Of a stretch of DNA of 23,089 nucleotides, positions 5,385-13,435 are shown in pieces. The notes below the pieces were generated by a model, which worked only from the letters and a program-made list of their open reading frames with translations, was not told where the DNA came from and made no database searches. Positions within the stretch are counted from its first letter, which is position 1, and every line of letters begins with the position of its first letter. Made by a program: the position numbers and the translations under genes. Source of the stretch: a virus; IMG/VR virus record IMGVR_UViG_3300021170_000071, positions 1 to 23,089 of that record; one strand, 5' to 3'.

Positions 5385-8162
5385 TCATTGGTATTTAATT
5401 ATGAATGGGATATCGATGTATGGAGGCAGGTTATTGTGTGGTTGATCCCCACCTGTTGCTCCAAGATAAACCCCAGTATATGCCCCATCAATCCATGCAC
5501 CCGTTCCCGCAGCATAGACACCCATACTAGTTGCAGCATAGCCAAGGTAGACACCTGTACCCGCAGCGTAAATGCCAATACCGGTACCTGATCCACCAGT
5601 TGCTTGCCCAACCATACTCCCTCCAGAACCAGCCGCTATATTGACTGCTGGAGAGGTCCACCCTGTATACGTATGCGCATGACCGGGATCGGCTATACTA
5701 TGGGCATGGCCAGGATCACCGACACCATGAACGTGGGTAGGATCATAAAGGCTATGAGCGTGACCGGGATCACTAAACCCATGTGCGTGACCGGGATCGC
5801 CAACGGGATGCACGTGTGAAGGCATTTCCGGTGTAACGAGGGTATGAGCCGCTTCACCACCAGTTGCGCCAGCAGAAGTAGAAGTTGCCCCACGCGGGAA
5901 TTTTTGTATCATATAAGGTACAGCAGATGATGTACCGCCAACGGCGGATGTACCAGCATTATATTGATTATTAAGAATAGGCGCAAGTAATGGGATCGCT
6001 GAGTTTAAATAGACCGTACCATCACACAATAACCAATTCGTCGGGGGATTTTGCCCCGACCACATCATTATCCCTCCAATCGGTGCAGCCGCATCTATAG
6101 CTGCGGCCATAGCATTATTTACGCCTGTATCGACGTATTGCTTAGGTGCAGCTTGTAAAGCTGCAATTGGATTACCATTTAAAGTAAGCCCACCGGTCAT
6201 CACCCCGCCAGCAAGCTTTAAAACAGGTGTCCATGTTGCGCTTGCTCGACCATAAGCTGCACCGTCAGTCGGCGCTTCTCTAACCAAATTGGTTGGAAGG
6301 GTAAACGTCTGATTGACCGTAATCACCCATTGTTGTGTATTGCCGTCATCATACCAAACGTAAAGTTGCCCTCCGACATCATCCCACCACAATTGACCCA
6401 CTGAAGGGCTAGCGGGGGGTGTACTGCCAACTGATACTGCGGCGGATACTTCCTCCCACCCACCATTTTGCCGTCCGTAAATATTACCATCTAACGGCGC
6501 ATCAACGAAACCTTGACCGGCTGGACCCTGCGGTCCCTGTGGACCTTGCGGACCCGGTGTTCCCTGTGGACCTTGCGGTCCTGTTGGCCCTTGAGCAAAT
6601 CCAATGTTTATCCATCCAGTAGGATCATTAAGCGTACTAATCCAAACATAGATGTGATTATCAGGGGTATAGAGCATCGACTGCCCCATAACCATCTGAA
6701 TAGTATTTGGAGGACTATTGGGAGCGTCCCAATTCGCTGGAATAAAACCATTGGGCGGTAACGTAGAAGGATCGTTATTCGTAAACGATCCAACAATAAT
6801 TGTAGCCGCACCATCGTTACCCGGTGGACCATCTATACCGGCTGGACCTTGTACGCCTTGAGGGCCAGTTGGTCCTACTGGGCCTTGAATACCTTGCATG
6901 CCTTGCGCACCGGGCGGGCCTTCTGGTCCAGCTACACCGGGTACACCTTGTATACCTTGAGGGCCGGGTGGTCCTTGTACATCCCCTATGCCAACCCATC
7001 CTGAAGCATTAATCGTTGTGCCAACGAAAGTCCAAATATCCTCCGTTCGTGTATCAACCAATCCTTGCCCAAGCGACATTTGATAGGGGTTAGGCGGATT
7101 ATCGGGACTATCCCAATCGGCGGGAAAAAATCCATCAGGTGGTAACGCAGAGATCGGTTGATTGGAAAATGATCCAACAAGGATAGCTGTTTGACCCGGT
7201 GGGCCTTCTGGACCCTCTGGGCCTTGCGCGCCATCTTGACCATCCGCACCGGGTACACCTTGCAAACCTTGCGGACCCGCAATACCTTGTGCGCCCTGTG
7301 GGCCGGGATCGCCTTGAATACCCTGAATACCGGCTGGACCTTGCGGACCTTGTACACCCGGCATACTGTTCATTGACCCAAGATCAACCCATCCAGCGGG
7401 ATTAAATTGAGGACTAACAAAGATCCAAACATGTTGATCAACTGTATAGGTCAAGCCGCCATTGTAAGGCATAACATATTGCTCAGGCGGATTACCAAGG
7501 CTATCCCAGTTAATTGGAAAATTACCATTAGGCGGCAATTGTGCTGGCGTTTTATTAGAAAAGTATCCAACAATACGGACAAACTGACCAGCTTGCCCCA
7601 TCGGCCCCATCGGACCTTGTATACCAGTTTCCCCTTGCGGGCCGAGCGGACCTTGAACACCCTGCTGTCCTTGAGCGCCCGGTACTCCTGTAGCGCCTAT
7701 TGAACCTACTGGACCCGCTGGACCCGGTATGCCTTGAGGGCCAGTCGGACCTGTAGCTGGAATAAACGGAACGGGTGGAGGCCATTGCGCCCCATCATAG
7801 GGTCCATAAAGCTCACCCGTTGAAACATCCAAATAATAATTGCCCTCATATCCCACAATATTCGGTGGAGGGCCAACACCGGCAAGAAAATAAGGACTTG
7901 GTAACGCGGCTGTGCCAATAACTCGCCAAGCGTTCTCCGCAGTATAAACAAACTCCAATCCAGCCGGGGTGGTAAACGTATCTCCAACTGCCGGGTTTTC
8001 TGGGAACGAAACATACGAACCAGCCATATAGTCTGGAGGCCAACTCGCATCAGAAAATACGGACACCCATCCACCGGGCGGTTCCGCCCATACAAACGTA
8101 ATCCCACCGGGTGTTGTAACCCGCTGACCGTGTACCGGGTTAACTGGATATTGAAAGCCCAT
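5385..8162 (-). CDS. Large collagen-like tail fibre with Tail Collar domain and HxH tip
   Basis: A 925-residue fibre. Two N-terminal anchoring-type modules occupy residues 1-33 and 50-83. Four Gly-X-Y collagen-like blocks lie at about 138-193, 268-325, 395-451 and 524-551. They alternate with three related globular modules at about 194-264, 325-394 and 452-523, each with a VGxF(S/T)N, LPP-G and P-WD pattern. Residues 575-690 repeat the fibre layout seen in the neighbouring gene. A phage Tail Collar domain starts near 694 (GGIMMWSGQNPPTNWLLCDG). Six HxH motifs lie at 783-830, followed by a Gly/Tyr-rich region and a C-terminal QPHNNLPPYIDIPF. Collagen-like blocks form trimeric rods; HxH tips in T4-type fibres bind metal ions (family knowledge). 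The ATG is 3 bases after a palindrome copy and has no recognisable Shine-Dalgarno site. Confidence 0.93.
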   Translation of the reverse strand: MGFQYPVNPVHGQRVTTPGGITFVWAEPPGGWVSVFSDASWPPDYMAGSYVSFPENPAVGDTFTTPAGLEFVYTAENAWRVIGTAALPSPYFLAGVGPPPNIVGYEGNYYLDVSTGELYGPYDGAQWPPPVPFIPATGPTGPQGIPGPAGPVGSIGATGVPGAQGQQGVQGPLGPQGETGIQGPMGPMGQAGQFVRIVGYFSNKTPAQLPPNGNFPINWDSLGNPPEQYVMPYNGGLTYTVDQHVWIFVSPQFNPAGWVDLGSMNSMPGVQGPQGPAGIQGIQGDPGPQGAQGIAGPQGLQGVPGADGQDGAQGPEGPEGPPGQTAILVGSFSNQPISALPPDGFFPADWDSPDNPPNPYQMSLGQGLVDTRTEDIWTFVGTTINASGWVGIGDVQGPPGPQGIQGVPGVAGPEGPPGAQGMQGIQGPVGPTGPQGVQGPAGIDGPPGNDGAATIIVGSFTNNDPSTLPPNGFIPANWDAPNSPPNTIQMVMGQSMLYTPDNHIYVWISTLNDPTGWINIGFAQGPTGPQGPQGTPGPQGPQGPQGPAGQGFVDAPLDGNIYGRQNGGWEEVSAAVSVGSTPPASPSVGQLWWDDVGGQLYVWYDDGNTQQWVITVNQTFTLPTNLVREAPTDGAAYGRASATWTPVLKLAGGVMTGGLTLNGNPIAALQAAPKQYVDTGVNNAMAAAIDAAAPIGGIMMWSGQNPPTNWLLCDGTVYLNSAIPLLAPILNNQYNAGTSAVGGTSSAVPYMIQKFPRGATSTSAGATGGEAAHTLVTPEMPSHVHPVGDPGHAHGFSDPGHAHSLYDPTHVHGVGDPGHAHSIADPGHAHTYTGWTSPAVNIAAGSGGSMVGQATGGSGTGIGIYAAGTGVYLGYAATSMGVYAAGTGAWIDGAYTGVYLGATGGDQPHNNLPPYIDIPFIIKYQ

Positions 8163-8165
8163 CGC

Positions 8166-8183
8166 TTAACTGCTCGCAGTTAG
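8166..8183. repeat. 18-bp palindrome copy before the 925-residue fibre
   Basis: TTAACTGCTCGCAGTTAG, one end base changed. It supplies the TAA of the upstream gene (8180-8182) and ends 3 bases before the fibre ATG, occupying the place of a Shine-Dalgarno site. Confidence 0.93.
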
Positions 8184-8938
8184 ATCACGAACCAGTTCAA
8201 CCCTGAACCCGTATTCATCCATATACTCAGCACGTTTGTACCCGTATTGAACCACATATCACCGATCTGTGGCCCTGTAGGCGCATTCGCCCCTGTCGTG
8301 TATTGCGTAGGACGCTGCGCAGAGGATACCCAAAATACGCTATTACCATCCGTCGCTCGATCATAAATCAAACCATCACTGGTGTTATACCAGCGGTCAA
8401 GGATGTTTGCCGTCGTCGGCGCTGTATCGCTGACCCAGAATACGATAAATGTTGAACCAAATTTTGTGTTATCCCCATTCAAGATCGATGCTTGTTGATA
8501 GATTGTCGATATCGGTGGTCCACCAACGCCAGTCGATCCATAAACGGCTGGATCGCAATTGCCTGATCGTGTACCGGGTGCAGACACGACAACCTCCAAG
8601 TATTGAACATTGACCGTCTGACCGTCGCTCATTAACGCATTAACCTGAAGAACATACTTCAGCCCATTCAAACCACCACTCACAATAAAACTAACGATGT
8701 TGTTGTTTGCTTCGATGGTTGTGCCAGACACAAGCAACTGTGGAGCCGAACCATAGTTGAGTACATAAGAAATACTCTGAAGGTTCATATTGAGTTCGCT
8801 AAGTATACTGGTGTAGTCGAGTGACACCAATGTCTTTGCGTCGGGTGCCTTGGTGAATGAGCCAAGCACCCCAGTATCGTCAGGATAGAAATAAGCGTTA
8901 TTGCTATAGTTAATCGGAACAGATGCGGGGTAATTCAT
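8180..8938 (-). CDS. Virion structural protein, fibre/tail-associated
   Basis: A 252-residue beta-rich protein, not confidently assigned. The middle (ISYVLNYGSAPQLLVSG then NGLKYVLQVNALMSDGQTVN) resembles small Ig-like phage structural domains. The C-terminal half (FWVSDTAPTTANILDRWYN, GDMWFNTGTNVLSIW) repeats the P-x-G-x-x-W-x-N/D pattern that many fibre N-termini use, including those downstream here. It starts at ATG 8936-8938, overlapping the TGA of the previous gene as ATGA, with AGGA 8 bases upstream. Its TAA stop is the first arm of a palindrome copy (8166-8183), and the collagen-like fibre starts just after. Order and composition suggest a connector between tail and fibre. That is inference. 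Confidence 0.82.
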   Translation of the reverse strand: MNYPASVPINYSNNAYFYPDDTGVLGSFTKAPDAKTLVSLDYTSILSELNMNLQSISYVLNYGSAPQLLVSGTTIEANNNIVSFIVSGGLNGLKYVLQVNALMSDGQTVNVQYLEVVVSAPGTRSGNCDPAVYGSTGVGGPPISTIYQQASILNGDNTKFGSTFIVFWVSDTAPTTANILDRWYNTSDGLIYDRATDGNSVFWVSSAQRPTQYTTGANAPTGPQIGDMWFNTGTNVLSIWMNTGSGLNWFVI

Positions 8939-9729
8939 GGCAATTGTCCTGACGGTAGGCGTGGCCGAGCGCTATTCCATCCCTGCGGGAAGTTCCATCG
9001 TTGCGCCCCATAGGTCAGCATACGACGAACTTCGGTACGCGCAATACCAACGCCTTCATTAAACCTACGCCCGTGATACTGTGCGCCTTGAACACTGGAG
9101 TAAGGCTTCCCCGGTTGCAGCATTAACCGGCAAATAGCCCCACTCGCAATGTAATCCATGTACTTACTCATCAACCAATCGGGTGGACAAGTAAATCCAT
9201 CGCTATCAACCGGATCACTCACGTTCATCGATAGAGTAGCGATCCACGTCTCATCAGCAGATGGGTTCATCGCAATACGCAATACCGGACATTTTACGCC
9301 AGCATTTAAAAGAACCCCCGACCTCCGCACCCTAAACAGTGGGTTCTGTGCTTCCGTTGCGCTGGAAACATTATATGTGGACGGGTATTGGATCGGCATA
9401 TCTTCTGCCGATTGATCCCGCGCTGTTACGGCCAGATATTGGGGAGGACAAGTTGGCACATACTCAGGCGTCCACATGCTGGGAGGTGGGGGTGAGCGCG
9501 GTCGTTCAAGACCTAACAAACGGTTTACGACGGCATTCTGTCCTGTCTCAATAACATAATCGTTAGACCATTGAACGACAAAGATTGGAATTTCTAGTAA
9601 CCAGCTATCGCTACGTTGAAAGAACTCACGCAAAACATTAAACAATTCTAGACGAACAACACCATCCAGTGAGCCGGGTGTGTTTATCCGCACCATATCA
9701 TTTAAACGAATAATGCTTTCACTAATCAT
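8935..9729 (-). CDS. Tail/connector structural protein
   Basis: A 264-residue protein between the putative adaptor and the fibre block. The C-terminal segment (PDWLMSKYMDYIASGAIC, GRRFNEGVGIARTEVRR, YGAQRWNFPQGW) resembles conserved structural proteins of podovirus-like phages in the head-tail region; I cannot give it a firm family name. No membrane segment or signal peptide. The ATG overlaps the preceding TGA as ATGA, and its own TGA overlaps the next ATG. It is therefore probably made by coupled translation in the same late transcript as capsid and fibres. Confidence 0.82.
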   Translation of the reverse strand: MISESIIRLNDMVRINTPGSLDGVVRLELFNVLREFFQRSDSWLLEIPIFVVQWSNDYVIETGQNAVVNRLLGLERPRSPPPPSMWTPEYVPTCPPQYLAVTARDQSAEDMPIQYPSTYNVSSATEAQNPLFRVRRSGVLLNAGVKCPVLRIAMNPSADETWIATLSMNVSDPVDSDGFTCPPDWLMSKYMDYIASGAICRLMLQPGKPYSSVQGAQYHGRRFNEGVGIARTEVRRMLTYGAQRWNFPQGWNSARPRLPSGQLP

Positions 9730-10121
9730 CCGGCACTCACAGTCATCAGATGTTGCTGAAACTTCGCCATGAATGCTTGCGCACGCTGATCTGCCGTATC
9801 GGCAACATCATATGTCTGCAAGTATCCAGACATAAACCAAACCATGGGTTGAAAATACTTACCCGGTATCGGCACAATTCTGTTCGTGTTTACATTGCTG
9901 GGATATGGAGCCGGTGTCCAATCATTAATATCACCGGCACGCAAAGGTTGCTGATACTTCATATCGAGATACATATCTGGGCGGATACGCGAAGTTTCTA
10001 ACATCACAAAGTTCAATGCATCAAAAATATCCGTATCGGCGTAACGATACGGAACAATCAAATCCTGCAAGCTTGACCGTGTTTGGTCAATGTAAGCTTG
10101 GATAGGCAAATAAGACTGCAT
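9726..10121 (-). CDS. Head-tail adaptor-like protein
   Basis: A 131-residue, mostly helical protein just downstream of the major capsid gene. Its N-terminal pattern (IDQTRSSLQD, RYADTDIFDALNFVMLETSR, IRPDMYL) resembles small phage head-tail adaptors (gp6/DUF6682 type) that sit under the portal and contact the tail. The assignment is by pattern and position and is moderately sure. The start is notable: the ATG lies 3 bases after a palindrome copy (10125-10142). The only purine stretch, AAGGA, abuts the ATG with no spacing, so normal ribosome binding is not evident. Its TGA overlaps the next ATG. Confidence 0.82.
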   Translation of the reverse strand: MQSYLPIQAYIDQTRSSLQDLIVPYRYADTDIFDALNFVMLETSRIRPDMYLDMKYQQPLRAGDINDWTPAPYPSNVNTNRIVPIPGKYFQPMVWFMSGYLQTYDVADTADQRAQAFMAKFQQHLMTVSAG

Positions 10122-10124
10122 TCC

Positions 10125-10142
10125 TTAACTGCCTACAGTTAA
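10125..10142. repeat. 18-bp palindrome copy after the major capsid gene
   Basis: TTAACTGCCTACAGTTAA, one change at position 11. It lies between the post-capsid hairpin and the adaptor gene, ending 3 bases before its ATG. Confidence 0.92.
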
Positions 10143-10145
10143 CGA

Positions 10146-10185
10146 CCCCCGGTCGCCTAGGGGGGCTTGGGCTTCCGACCGGGGG
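10146..10185. repeat. Strong GC hairpin after the major capsid gene
   Basis: CCCCCGGTCG (10146-10155) and CGACCGGGGG (10176-10185) with a 20-base loop. It begins 14 bases after the capsid stop on the minus strand, with no U-run. Probably an mRNA stabiliser or a partial terminator that keeps capsid output above that of the genes downstream. Confidence 0.6.
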
Positions 10186-10199
10186 CCGAGCGCGTCAGA

Positions 10200-11255
10200 T
10201 CAAGGTCCGCCTTGAACCACCAGCGCCATTGCCAATGCTTTGAAGTCCAAGATCTGACGACCATAGACTTGCAGACCGCGCAAGATCTGACCGAACGTCC
10301 GCTCCGAACGAATGGTTTCCACATTCGTCAGTTGCGATGCAAAGGTCAAACCATGTGCATGACCACCGAGGATCGGATATACGCCCGCGCCCAAGCCAGC
10401 GGGTGTACCGTTGGGCAAGAGGTTGGAGGCATAGATAACAAACCGATCCACCTGTCCAAACCTTCCGTTACGAAGGATGGACACAGCGTCGCCAGACACG
10501 AAGACTTCACGCAGTTCCGAACGCTTGAGTTGGAACGTAGCCCATGTGGGCATAACGATCCAGCGCCCCGTTTCGGGGATATTCAACTCATCGAGGCACT
10601 GCCCGATGCGGAGAATGATGTCGATGATTTCCACTTGTCCAGTGGTGGGGTTACGTCCCACGGTAGCAACTGGATTTGCCGATGTGCCGAGATTGATATT
10701 GCCTGAGATTGCACCCGCTGTTGCGCCCCAGTTCGCTGGTGCGCCAGCCGGTCCAAGCGGTGGTACAGCCGCAGAACCTCCCGGCGGGGGAGCGGCTGGT
10801 GTCATGATGTTGTTCATCAAGAAGCCGAGAACGTCGGTATCGACCGCAATCTTCATCTGTTCCGATGCATCGTCGGCCCAAATGGAGAGGTTGTTGATAT
10901 CCGATTGCTTCTCGATCACATCGTCAAGGATGGCAGCAAAGTATAGACCTTGATCGATGGTAAGTTCAACGAAGCTTCCGGTAGGACGCTGGAGAGCCAG
11001 ATCGCCGTTAACCAGATATTGGTTAATCAACAGCGTTGGCTTCGTGCGGATTTTAACCCGGTCGCCGTAGCTTTTGATTTCCCCTTCATAGTCGGTATTG
11101 CTGATTGCCGCCAGAACCGTGGCGGCGTAGAACTTCTCGATCAGCTTGCCCGACCAAATCTCGGGAATAAAACCAGACGCAACGTAGTCAGTCGATGTAC
11201 TGCCAGATGGGTATATAGGCGGGACTGTTGCTGCACCCGCAAGACCAAGAGCCAT
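10200..11255 (-). CDS. Major capsid protein (HK97-fold type)
   Basis: A 351-residue coat protein. The N-terminus (FIPEIWSGKLIEKFYAATVL), the following SYGDRVKIRTKP strand, a long insert rich in Ala/Pro/Gly near residues 150-185, and the C-terminal ASNLLPNGTP to QILDFKALAMALVVQGGP region fit HK97-fold coats of podovirus and N4 type. It follows a scaffold-like gene, as is usual. The start has a strong GGAGG 6 bases upstream. A very stable hairpin (10146-10185) follows the stop, and the coding sequence contains no palindrome copy. Confidence rests on size, order (portal, scaffold, coat) and motif pattern. Confidence 0.92.
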   Translation of the reverse strand: MALGLAGAATVPPIYPSGSTSTDYVASGFIPEIWSGKLIEKFYAATVLAAISNTDYEGEIKSYGDRVKIRTKPTLLINQYLVNGDLALQRPTGSFVELTIDQGLYFAAILDDVIEKQSDINNLSIWADDASEQMKIAVDTDVLGFLMNNIMTPAAPPPGGSAAVPPLGPAGAPANWGATAGAISGNINLGTSANPVATVGRNPTTGQVEIIDIILRIGQCLDELNIPETGRWIVMPTWATFQLKRSELREVFVSGDAVSILRNGRFGQVDRFVIYASNLLPNGTPAGLGAGVYPILGGHAHGLTFASQLTNVETIRSERTFGQILRGLQVYGRQILDFKALAMALVVQGGP

Positions 11256-11314
11256 GATTTTCCTCCGTGAGCGCTCTTGAGGTGAACACTACGGAGACGT
11301 CAGTTCAGATCAGA

Positions 11315-12532
11315 TCAACGAGCTACGCGACCCTCACGACCGGCAGCGAAAATTTCTTGCTGGATGTTATTGTATTCCTGTTCACGCCCAGCATACTTTC
11401 CGTTCGCGCTGTCAGTGTAGAACTGCTTAATCTCCGCTACGGTGAAAGTCGGCTTATCAGGGGTGACTTGCGTTTGCCCTACCTTCGCTCGTCCCGGCGC
11501 TGCTAAAGACAAAAGATCGACCTGCGGGGTGGTTGCGTAACTGCCAGCAGTTAACGCTCCGTTGCCCGGTTGTGGACCTCCGTTTGCAGGGCCATAGGAT
11601 GCCTGATCGGTCAAAAACCGACGAAAGAACTCCATAACCCGATTTCCCTGTTGGCTGTTGTAAGCTTCCGCCAACAAATTATGCCTGATTTGCCCGCTGA
11701 GAGGGTCAGGCATTTGCAGCCAGTTTACAAATTCGGGTGAACCGTTAACTTGTTTCCAGCTTGGCAACTCCCTGTCGAGTTGGTTGTACATGCGGGATTG
11801 TGCGTCATACTCGACTGTTTGACGCACCCCACCGACTTGCTGCTTAACGAAGTTGAGTTCGTTACGCAGGGCATACAGTTCTGGCAATAGGGTGCTATCT
11901 TGCACTTCCATTGCGCGCCGACCCATGACATCGATCAGATCAGACCCATAGTCTGATATCTCTTTCTCGGTTACACGCTTGGGACGGCCAGTAATTGGAC
12001 CACTAAACCGCACCCCACTACCCTCTTGCTGGGGCTGGGGCTGTGGTTGCTGCGGAGTGGGAGGGGCACTGATGGCGGCAATAAGCCGCTGCATGTCGCC
12101 AATCTGCCCAGCCAAGCGTTTGTTGTCCTGCTCGGTGCGATCATAGCGACCTTTAAGTGACTTAAATTGATGTTCCCAATCGCCGGTTTCTTGCTGTTGT
12201 TGGGGTTGAGGTTGTGCTTGGGGTTGAGGTTGTGCTTGGGGTTGTGGCGATTGTTGTCTCGGTTGCTGTTGTTGTGGCTGTGGTCGCTGTGGTTCCATCG
12301 GTGGCTGTGGATTATTAGGATCAAACCGGGCCATTGTCACACCCGGATTAGCGGGTGAGGGTGTTAACGCCACAACAACCGGCGCATCTGCATTTGGCGG
12401 TGCGTTCTTCTTCGCCTCTGCCGCTTGCCTAACCAATTCGTTACTGCGTTCCGCAGCCTGTCTTACTGCCGCTGGAACCTGTACGTTTAGATCAGGTTGT
12501 TTTGTGCTTAATGCTGCGCCTTCGACACCCAT
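11315..12532 (-). CDS. Capsid scaffold/assembly protein
   Basis: A 405-residue protein immediately upstream of the coat gene. It is highly charged and low in hydrophobic residues, with an Ala/Glu-rich helical N-terminus and a long Pro/Gln tract at about 75-115 (encoded by imperfect tandem repeats near 12205-12290). A coiled-coil-like region follows (FKSLKGRYDRTEQDNKRLAG), then helical C-terminal parts. This is the usual make-up of podovirus scaffolds, which line the prohead and leave before packaging. The ATG follows the previous stop by one base, with AGGTGG upstream. An 18-bp palindrome copy (11537-11554) lies inside the frame, encoding Leu-Thr-Ala-Gly-Ser-Tyr, and its last base differs from consensus so that TAA becomes TAC. 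Confidence 0.85.
   Translation of the reverse strand: MGVEGAALSTKQPDLNVQVPAAVRQAAERSNELVRQAAEAKKNAPPNADAPVVVALTPSPANPGVTMARFDPNNPQPPMEPQRPQPQQQQPRQQSPQPQAQPQPQAQPQPQQQQETGDWEHQFKSLKGRYDRTEQDNKRLAGQIGDMQRLIAAISAPPTPQQPQPQPQQEGSGVRFSGPITGRPKRVTEKEISDYGSDLIDVMGRRAMEVQDSTLLPELYALRNELNFVKQQVGGVRQTVEYDAQSRMYNQLDRELPSWKQVNGSPEFVNWLQMPDPLSGQIRHNLLAEAYNSQQGNRVMEFFRRFLTDQASYGPANGGPQPGNGALTAGSYATTPQVDLLSLAAPGRAKVGQTQVTPDKPTFTVAEIKQFYTDSANGKYAGREQEYNNIQQEIFAAGREGRVAR
11537..11554. repeat. 18-bp palindrome copy inside the scaffold gene
   Basis: GTAACTGCCAGCAGTTAA on the plus strand. In the scaffold's frame the last codon is TAC instead of the consensus TAA. Confidence 0.9.
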
Positions 12533-12533
12533 C

Positions 12534-12782
12534 TTACGCCACCTTCACCTTATCTGCAATCTTGTCAACATCACGAAAATCGTTACGGAGGTTTACCATC
12601 CGCCTCCCCATGCCCAAGGATACCGCCATATCGGCATTCGAGGTGCCGATCCCCTGCTCCAATTCTGCTTGCGTATACGCATCGAACCGCGCCACGAACT
12701 CCAACCATGGACCGGGCGCTGATTTCGCCAGCCTATACATTGCCTTAATATACTCATCGCGTGCTTCGCGTGCTTCATTCAC
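12534..12782 (-). CDS. Small hypothetical protein upstream of scaffold
   Basis: An 82-residue helical protein (EYIKAMYRLAKSAPGPWLEF, YTQAELEQGI, GRRMVNLRNDF). I start it at GTG (12780-12782), which shares its G with the TAG stop of the previous gene (TAGTG) and so is probably translationally coupled; a Shine-Dalgarno site is weak. The stop is one base before the scaffold ATG. The family is not recognised. Position inside the capsid cluster suggests an assembly-related or late accessory role, but nothing in the sequence proves this. Confidence 0.65.
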   Translation of the reverse strand: MNEAREARDEYIKAMYRLAKSAPGPWLEFVARFDAYTQAELEQGIGTSNADMAVSLGMGRRMVNLRNDFRDVDKIADKVKVA

Positions 12783-13063
12783 TAGAACACCCGCGCCGGT
12801 TTGCTGGTATTGAGAAGCGGCGGACCTCTCGTATCGTTTTCCTCGACTAGGATATCGAGCAAGCCACCCTTCTTCTTGTCGTCATCCTTCTTATAGCAGT
12901 TGGTTGCTAACCGTGTCGGCGGCAAACCCACCACGTCTTCGCTGGTGACGTTCCACAGACCATTCAACTGCTGACGCTTACCGCCAGCCTTGTAGTCGTG
13001 AATACCGATATCGGTATCGCCACACTCTTTAGCGTCTTTATTTCTTTCGCTTGCCTTGTCCAT
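12782..13063 (-). CDS. Small charged hypothetical protein
   Basis: A 93-residue, very hydrophilic protein with a Lys/Asp-rich segment (YKKDDDKKKGGLLDILVEEN). The ATG at 13061-13063 has AAGGAA 8 bases upstream; the frame is open further upstream, but that would run through the neighbouring gene. It overlaps the previous gene by 26 bases and the next GTG by one base. Three Cys residues are scattered and form no obvious metal site. The family is not recognised. Confidence 0.68.
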   Translation of the reverse strand: MDKASERNKDAKECGDTDIGIHDYKAGGKRQQLNGLWNVTSEDVVGLPPTRLATNCYKKDDDKKKGGLLDILVEENDTRGPPLLNTSKPARVF

Positions 13064-13208
13064 TCCAATGTTTCCTTTCCAACTCGACCACTTCCAGTTG
13101 CAGTCGTTGAATTTCGTCGCTGTGTTTCGGAACTTCAAGGCTCCACAAGTAGGCGTTCATCTTGTCGATGACTGGATCGCCATAGACGACCGGAGGCAAT
13201 TTTTCCAT
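13038..13208 (-). CDS. Small hypothetical protein with C-terminal coiled coil
   Basis: A 56-residue protein. The ATG (13206-13208) has GGAGG 7 bases upstream and overlaps the TGA of the Tad2-like gene as TGATG. Residues 30-50 form a heptad-like helix (DEIQRLQLEVVELERKHWN), and the last six residues are basic. It is probably an oligomeric accessory protein; the family is not recognised. It is translated with the anti-defence candidate just before it, so the two may be functionally linked, but this is only inference from the overlap. Confidence 0.65.
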   Translation of the reverse strand: MEKLPPVVYGDPVIDKMNAYLWSLEVPKHSDEIQRLQLEVVELERKHWNGQGKRKK

Positions 13209-13435
13209 CACGCCACCTCCCAATCTGTCGCCAACAAATCGCTCTGCGAGCATGTCCACGGCACAATCGCGCCTTGCGCGGTTGACAAATAAACATAGGG
13301 CGTCGTCATATTGAGTTGTCCCAAGATGGGGCGCGGGTGCTCAATTGCGAGCCACATGCCCTTACCATTCCAACCCTCTCGACGTACACGGGCACCGTCT
13401 TGCATCTCCTTAACTGCCCACCCAATCGTATTCAT
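13208..13435 (-). CDS. tad2-like: DUF2829/Tad2-like protein (candidate Thoeris anti-defence sponge)
   Basis: A 75-residue protein with the full signature of DUF2829: a WAVKEMQDGARVRR helix (6-19), the REGWNGKGMWL motif (19-29), PYVYLSTAQGAIVPW (46-60) and the C-terminal SQSDLLATDWEV (63-74). The length is typical. Tad2 members bind and sequester the cyclic ADP-ribose signal (gcADPR) made by the Thoeris TIR protein, and some homologues also bind CBASS nucleotides (family knowledge). Binding here is inferred. The ATG overlaps the upstream TGA as ATGA, with GAGG 7 bases before it. Its own TGA overlaps the next ATG. It sits in the capsid operon, which would make it a late gene, whereas anti-defence genes are often early. 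A structural use of the fold cannot be excluded. Confidence 0.85.
   Translation of the reverse strand: MNTIGWAVKEMQDGARVRREGWNGKGMWLAIEHPRPILGQLNMTTPYVYLSTAQGAIVPWTCSQSDLLATDWEVA

Noticed and set aside
12205-12290. Tandem repeats in the scaffold gene as a CRISPR or iteron array
   Set aside because: They are imperfect coding repeats for a Pro/Gln tract, in frame and without spacers.
13410-13417. A palindrome copy inside the Tad2-like gene
   Set aside because: Only one arm (TTAACTGC) is present; the other is absent, so it is within chance expectation.
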